Below are positions 60,704-64,000 of a stretch of 64,000 bases of DNA, in pieces. Position 1 is the first letter of the stretch. Every line of letters starts with the position of its first letter. Source of the DNA: Candidatus Rifleibacteriota bacterium (GTDB lineage: Bacteria; Muiribacteriota; Ozemobacteria; Ozemobacterales; Ozemobacteraceae). A program made the position numbers and the translations under genes. The notes beneath the pieces are model-generated. The model made no database searches and was not told the DNA's origin. It saw only the letters and a program-made list of their open reading frames with translations. Where the stretch lies: assembly GCA_024710355.1 (NCBI GenBank), contig JANJUX010000048.1, positions 1 to 64,000 of the forward strand, written 5' to 3'.

Positions 60704-61018
60704 TTACTTTTCAGCGTTCATGTGCTTCGGAGTCATGGCCTTGATGGTTTCTTCATAGACCTTCTGGAAGCGGGTGTTGAATTTTTCAATATTTTCGCGA
60801 TAGAGTTTTTTGAGCTCTTCGTTCGAGGCAGCGGTGTTGTTGTACATTTCGTGCATGAATTCGACATTGCGGTTCATGTGGTCGAAGAAAAGTTCCATGT
60901 TCTTCTTGGTGTAACCAGAGGTCTGGTCCATGCTGGCGCGCCAGAATTTGGTCATGACCTGGAAATTGTCTTTCATGAGCTGAGTGTATTCGTTTGAAAA
61001 TTCCATCCATTTGTTCAT
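60704..61018 (-). CDS. Phasin family protein
   Basis: A 104-residue amphipathic helical protein that should coat PHA granules. It shows the phasin-like pattern of aromatic and Met residues in helices (NKWMEFSNEYTQLMKDNFQ) and no catalytic motif. The PHA operon starts 455 nt further downstream on the same strand, which supports the assignment more than the sequence itself. Abundant phasins usually have their own promoter, and this one is separated from phaB by a hairpin. Alternatively it is a generic small helical protein. Confidence 0.75.
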   Translation of the reverse strand: MNKWMEFSNEYTQLMKDNFQVMTKFWRASMDQTSGYTKKNMELFFDHMNRNVEFMHEMYNNTAASNEELKKLYRENIEKFNTRFQKVYEETIKAMTPKHMNAEK

Positions 61019-61427
61019 TTTAAAAACTCCTGTTTTCAGATTAAAAATTTAGGACTTTGCGATCGTTTTATTTCAACTTATTGCTGCGTTGCAAAATTAT
61101 TATCGTCAATTTGCTGCAAAGTGTCAAGACTTTTTTAAATATTTTTTAAAAAAAGTTTTTGATAAGCATCAACAGCTACTTTTACTTTTGCTGTAACCGC
61201 AAATTATTATCGCCCGGCAAAATTTTTGCCGCCAGGCCCTTTACGCAGAATGTCCTTTAAAAAGCCAAAAATGGCAGATGATCCGGCGGTACATTTTTAC
61301 CTGGGCCGCTATTGCTGTAGTATTGCGCCGGCTGCCGCCTGACCGGCTGCGATTAAATCAGGGGTGGTGCGTGACGCGACATGTTCAGCCTGCCGGCTTC
61401 TTTAGCAGGTTCTGCGAGCGTTGAGGG
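61019..61427. other. Intergenic region between phasin and the PAS kinase
   Basis: Roughly 410 nt without a gene. An A/T-rich patch (61060-61160) probably contains the phasin promoter on the minus strand; I could not choose between candidate boxes. The region is divergent toward the kinase gene. Confidence 0.4.
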
Positions 61428-61455
61428 TTGCGGAAATCTGACAAATATGTAGAAT
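61428..61455 (+). promoter_or_regulatory. Possible promoter for the PAS kinase operon
   Basis: TTGCGG (61428-61433), a 16-bp spacer, TAGAAT (61450-61455), about 150 nt before the kinase GTG and 36 nt before a short leader ORF. Confidence 0.5.
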
Positions 61456-61490
61456 TATTTCATAAACAAAAAAGATCGAGGAAGATACGT

Positions 61491-61568
61491 GTGAAAAAAG
61501 AAAACCGGGAACCCAGCTTTCTGCACCCGCCAACCCCAGAATTTCTTCATGGTTGTTTTGGACTTTAG
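61491..61568 (+). CDS. Possible 25-residue leader peptide
   Basis: A GTG-started frame of 25 codons with GAGGAAG about 9 nt upstream ends 37 nt before the kinase gene. The bases around its start (GAGGAAGATACGTGTGA) closely match those around the kinase start (GAGGAAAGAACGTGTGA), which looks like a duplicated translation signal. The peptide begins MKKENREPSF, has a proline pair, and no known family. It may be a regulatory leader or a chance frame. Confidence 0.35.
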   Translation: MKKENREPSFLHPPTPEFLHGCFGL

Positions 61569-61604
61569 CCTTATAAAATCGATAAAAAACAGAGGAAAGA
61601 ACGT

Positions 61605-63191
61605 GTGAGTGACGAAATACGGGACAACGATTATTTAACCACACCATCAGCCGAATTCCTGCGGGAATTCCTGCCGTTTAGCCAGTTCCGCTACGATCTT
61701 GCAACCAGGATATTCACCTTCGATCGTAATTTCGGGCCGATGATCGGCCGGCCTTCGATCAGCCGGATGACTTTTGAAGAGTTTTACGACTTGTTTTCAC
61801 AGGGGGATCAGTGGCATGTAACTTTGTTCCTTACGATGGTCCAGGAAAAGTTTTCTGAAATCATCGACAAGGTTTTTGCTTTTCACACGCCAACTGGAGC
61901 GGTAAAGCGTCTTCTGTGGTCAGCCAGACTCGAGAACAATTCTGCATCAAACCCAAATAAGTCTCTGGTCGGTGTTTTTCACGACGTTTCTGCTCAGCAC
62001 CGTGAAACCCCCGATGTCAGCGAGAGTGAACGCTGGTTCATGGAAGTTCTCGAAGAATCGCCGCATGCGATGTACCGCATCGATTACCGGGCCAATCGTT
62101 TTGACTATGTCAGCCGCGGTTTTGCTCAGTCGCTTGGCTTGACTAGAGAAGAGGTCCTGGCGACACCGTATTCTGATTTTGCGACCCGTATTCACCCTGA
62201 AGATATGCAGCGCATTAGCGGACAGATCAATCACTGGATCAAACAGAGTGCCGGTAAGCGTTTTACTGTCTATGTTGAGTTTCGTTATCAACTGCCAGCC
62301 GGCGATTATATATGGCTCGATGACAACATGACCATTGTGCCGGGGGCTGATGGTCAGTATGCCTACCAGGTTGGCTTCGGCGCGGTCATTGAAACCAGAA
62401 AGCGTCTCGAAGAGCAGCTGCGCCAGGCCAGAGAAAGGCTTGAAGAAAAGGTTAAAGAACGCACTTCAGAGCTGCATTCAGCTAATGCCAGACTGCAGCA
62501 GATGATGGAAGAGCGCCGTGAGCTCGAGAAAAAGCTGCTCGAAATCTCTGAGCGCGAACGCCGCTTTATCGGCCGCGAACTGCATGATGGCCTGAGTCAG
62601 CAGATTGTCGGTGTCATGTGCATGTTCGAGGCGATCCGTTACCGTCTTGAACAGCACCGGATAAACGAAGAGGCTGAACTGCGCATGATGCGCGATTATC
62701 TTTATGATGCCGTGCAGCAGGTGCGCACACTGTCGCGCGGCCTCTGCCCGCTGGCTCTTGAGCCGAGAGCGGTTGGTGCTGCCCTTTCGACGCTCGCCGC
62801 TCAGACCGCAATTCTTTATAAAATCGACTGCCAGTTTCACGGAGAGATGACTCTGGCGGTTGAAGAGCCTGAAGCGGCGCTGCATCTATACCGTATTTCC
62901 CAGGAAGCCATTCAGAACGCGGTCAGACATGGCGGGGCCCGCAGCATTCAGATAAATCTGAGTTCTGATGCAGACAAAATCTGCATGCAGATCGAGAATG
63001 ACGGGCGGCCGCTGAGCCTCGAAAATTGCGGCGCCGATGGGCGGCAGGTTTCCCGGAACGGTATTGGTCTTAAACTTATAGATTACCGGGTCGGAATGCT
63101 TGGCGGCGCCTGGAACATGGCAAATCTTGGTGAGACGGGCGTACGGCTGACTGTCAGTGCGCCCATGAAATCTGAAACAATAGATCAGTGA
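61605..63191 (+). CDS. PAS-containing NarL-family histidine kinase
   Basis: A 528-residue soluble kinase without membrane helices. The order is an N-terminal PAS-like region (about 20-130), a second PAS domain (about 140-265, with ESPHAMYRIDYRANRF and a PAC-like end), a long coiled coil (265-315), the HisKA_3 helix pair with phospho-acceptor His327 in GRELHDGLSQQ, and an ATPase domain with AIQNAVRHG and GIGLKLI (about 420-525). It probably senses a cytoplasmic redox, ligand or light-like cue by PAS. GTG start with AGAGGAAAG upstream. It overlaps the response regulator frame by 4 nt if that gene starts at 63188. Confidence 0.92.
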   Translation: MSDEIRDNDYLTTPSAEFLREFLPFSQFRYDLATRIFTFDRNFGPMIGRPSISRMTFEEFYDLFSQGDQWHVTLFLTMVQEKFSEIIDKVFAFHTPTGAVKRLLWSARLENNSASNPNKSLVGVFHDVSAQHRETPDVSESERWFMEVLEESPHAMYRIDYRANRFDYVSRGFAQSLGLTREEVLATPYSDFATRIHPEDMQRISGQINHWIKQSAGKRFTVYVEFRYQLPAGDYIWLDDNMTIVPGADGQYAYQVGFGAVIETRKRLEEQLRQARERLEEKVKERTSELHSANARLQQMMEERRELEKKLLEISERERRFIGRELHDGLSQQIVGVMCMFEAIRYRLEQHRINEEAELRMMRDYLYDAVQQVRTLSRGLCPLALEPRAVGAALSTLAAQTAILYKIDCQFHGEMTLAVEEPEAALHLYRISQEAIQNAVRHGGARSIQINLSSDADKICMQIENDGRPLSLENCGADGRQVSRNGIGLKLIDYRVGMLGGAWNMANLGETGVRLTVSAPMKSETIDQ

Positions 63192-63202
63192 GGATACAGA
63201 AT

Positions 63203-63850
63203 ATGTCAGGTGAGACAGAGAAGGTTCGTATTTTTCTTGTGGAAGACCACCCGGTCATGCGCCTTGGGCTGAAAATGATGCTGCAGGAACGCGGGTTTCA
63301 CGTCTGTGGCGAAGCCGCTTCGACCGACGAGGCGTTCAAGGCTTTATCGGCTGCCGGTGCCGAAGTTGCGATTTTTGACCTGTCGCTGAATGGCGAGACG
63401 ATTTTTGAGGTGCTGAAGCAGGTTCGCTACAGGCACCAGTCGCTCAGGATCATTGTTTATTCAATGCACGATTCACAACTTTTTGTGGAAAATGCCATGA
63501 AGATCGGTGTTAATGCCTATGTCACCAAGGCTGACCCGGTCGAAACCCTTGTTGACGCCATTGCTGCGGTGCGATCTGGTCGGCAGTTTCTTGGCCCGAC
63601 CCTGACAAAAAGCCTTGCAGAAAGGCTTGACGGTGGCAGCCTGGCTGGCTCGACCAATGACCTCTCAGAACGTGAACTGGAAGTTCTGACCCTGCTCGGT
63701 CGCGGTTTTGGCCGCACCGAAATCGCCGCCAGCCTGTCGCTGAGCACCAGAACCATTGAAACCTTCGTTGAGCGCATTAAAAGCAAGCTGAATGTGAACA
63801 ACAACCGCGAGCTGCTGCGCGAAGCCATTCGTATCACCCATCCCGGCTGA
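63203..63850 (+). CDS. NarL/FixJ-type response regulator
   Basis: A 215-residue regulator with a receiver domain, phospho-acceptor Asp59 in IFDLSLNG, an acidic pair near VEDHPVM, and a C-terminal LuxR-type helix-turn-helix (LSERELEVLTLLGRG then STRTIETFVERI). It is the cognate partner of the kinase at 61605. The frame is open from GTG 63188, but ATG 63203, 7 nt after AGGAT, gives the better start. The PHA/phasin genes are the nearest other unit, divergent; regulation of storage is conceivable but not shown by sequence. Confidence 0.94.
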   Translation: MSGETEKVRIFLVEDHPVMRLGLKMMLQERGFHVCGEAASTDEAFKALSAAGAEVAIFDLSLNGETIFEVLKQVRYRHQSLRIIVYSMHDSQLFVENAMKIGVNAYVTKADPVETLVDAIAAVRSGRQFLGPTLTKSLAERLDGGSLAGSTNDLSERELEVLTLLGRGFGRTEIAASLSLSTRTIETFVERIKSKLNVNNNRELLREAIRITHPG

Positions 63851-64000
63851 TTCAATTTCCGCATGACCGCTGTTTATCGATAAAGCACGCGTTATTCCAG
63901 TCTGCTGTTTTTTTTGAAAAATGTACGTTTTTTACCGGACATACTTTTGTGGGTTTTCCTGTTACATTTTTCTGAAAATATGGCAATTGTGCTCTTTTAG

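Noticed and set aside
60351..60758. 135-codon plus-strand frame between phaB and phasin
   Set aside because: Composition is Cys/Phe/Pro-rich without a family pattern, there is no ribosome-binding site, and it overlaps the phasin 3' end in antisense.

Overview
The window reads as chromosomal DNA of a Gram-negative, moderately GC-rich bacterium. It encodes a TolC-RND efflux system, a lipoprotein, pseudopilins, polyhydroxyalkanoate (PHA) storage, several non-haem iron proteins (rubredoxin, two ferritin-like proteins, hemerythrin) and many membrane-anchored SpoIIE-type phosphatases. I found no rRNA, tRNA, CRISPR array, phage or transposase. The taxonomy cannot be fixed by eye. The mix would suit a deep-branching group such as Candidatus Riflebacteria, but that is only an inference.

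Layout. 1-130: the end of, or a whole, highly structured RNA. 324-2532: rph-rdgB, cheW and a rubredoxin missed by length filters. 2678-14191: four overlapping genes for large two-sensor HAMP-SpoIIE proteins. The first and third keep the PP2C metal aspartates; the second has lost part of them and the fourth nearly all. An orphan histidine kinase follows (14316-15284). 15273-19089: a probably leaderless helical-protein gene, a DUF364 protein, an Nmad3-like protein and an M42 aminopeptidase. 19401-19998: a HicBA pair whose toxin gene is frameshifted. 20700-22938: secreted SH3b/NlpC and propeller proteins. 23058-26165: a pilin-like/pseudopilin operon, then an exported Ser/Thr-repeat ankyrin protein. 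27520-31485: YkgJ, a ferritin-like protein, a small zinc-ribbon protein and a Tim44/zinc-ribbon/TerB fusion. 31910-36781: a DEAD-box helicase with a long leader, a small exported protein, and a metalloprotease whose promoter abuts its ATG. 36801-37882: two half-size chromate transporters. 38095-44805: TetR-TolC-MFP-RND plus a PII-like protein. 44878-46303: erythrin and hemerythrin. 46316-52801: an exported protein, a FecR lipoprotein, a CHASE2-SpoIIE phosphatase and an exported propeller. 52863-55483: a sugar isomerase-like protein, a DUF4160 (broken)/DUF2442 pair, and an azoreductase with MarR. 55698-61018: the PHA operon phaB-phaC-phaE-phaC-phaA with a phasin upstream. 61605-63850: a PAS histidine kinase with a NarL-type regulator.

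How it fits together. Signal transduction dominates: five SpoIIE-domain proteins, two histidine kinases, CheW, FecR and exported propellers. No STAS antagonist, RsbW-like kinase or sigma factor lies nearby, so the phosphatase targets are elsewhere. The most novel-looking unit is the 11.5-kb catalytic/pseudo-phosphatase tandem. The most testable regulatory element is a 17-bp inverted repeat between phaE and the second phaC that overlaps that gene's ribosome-binding site. Two toxin-antitoxin-like loci each look broken in one partner.
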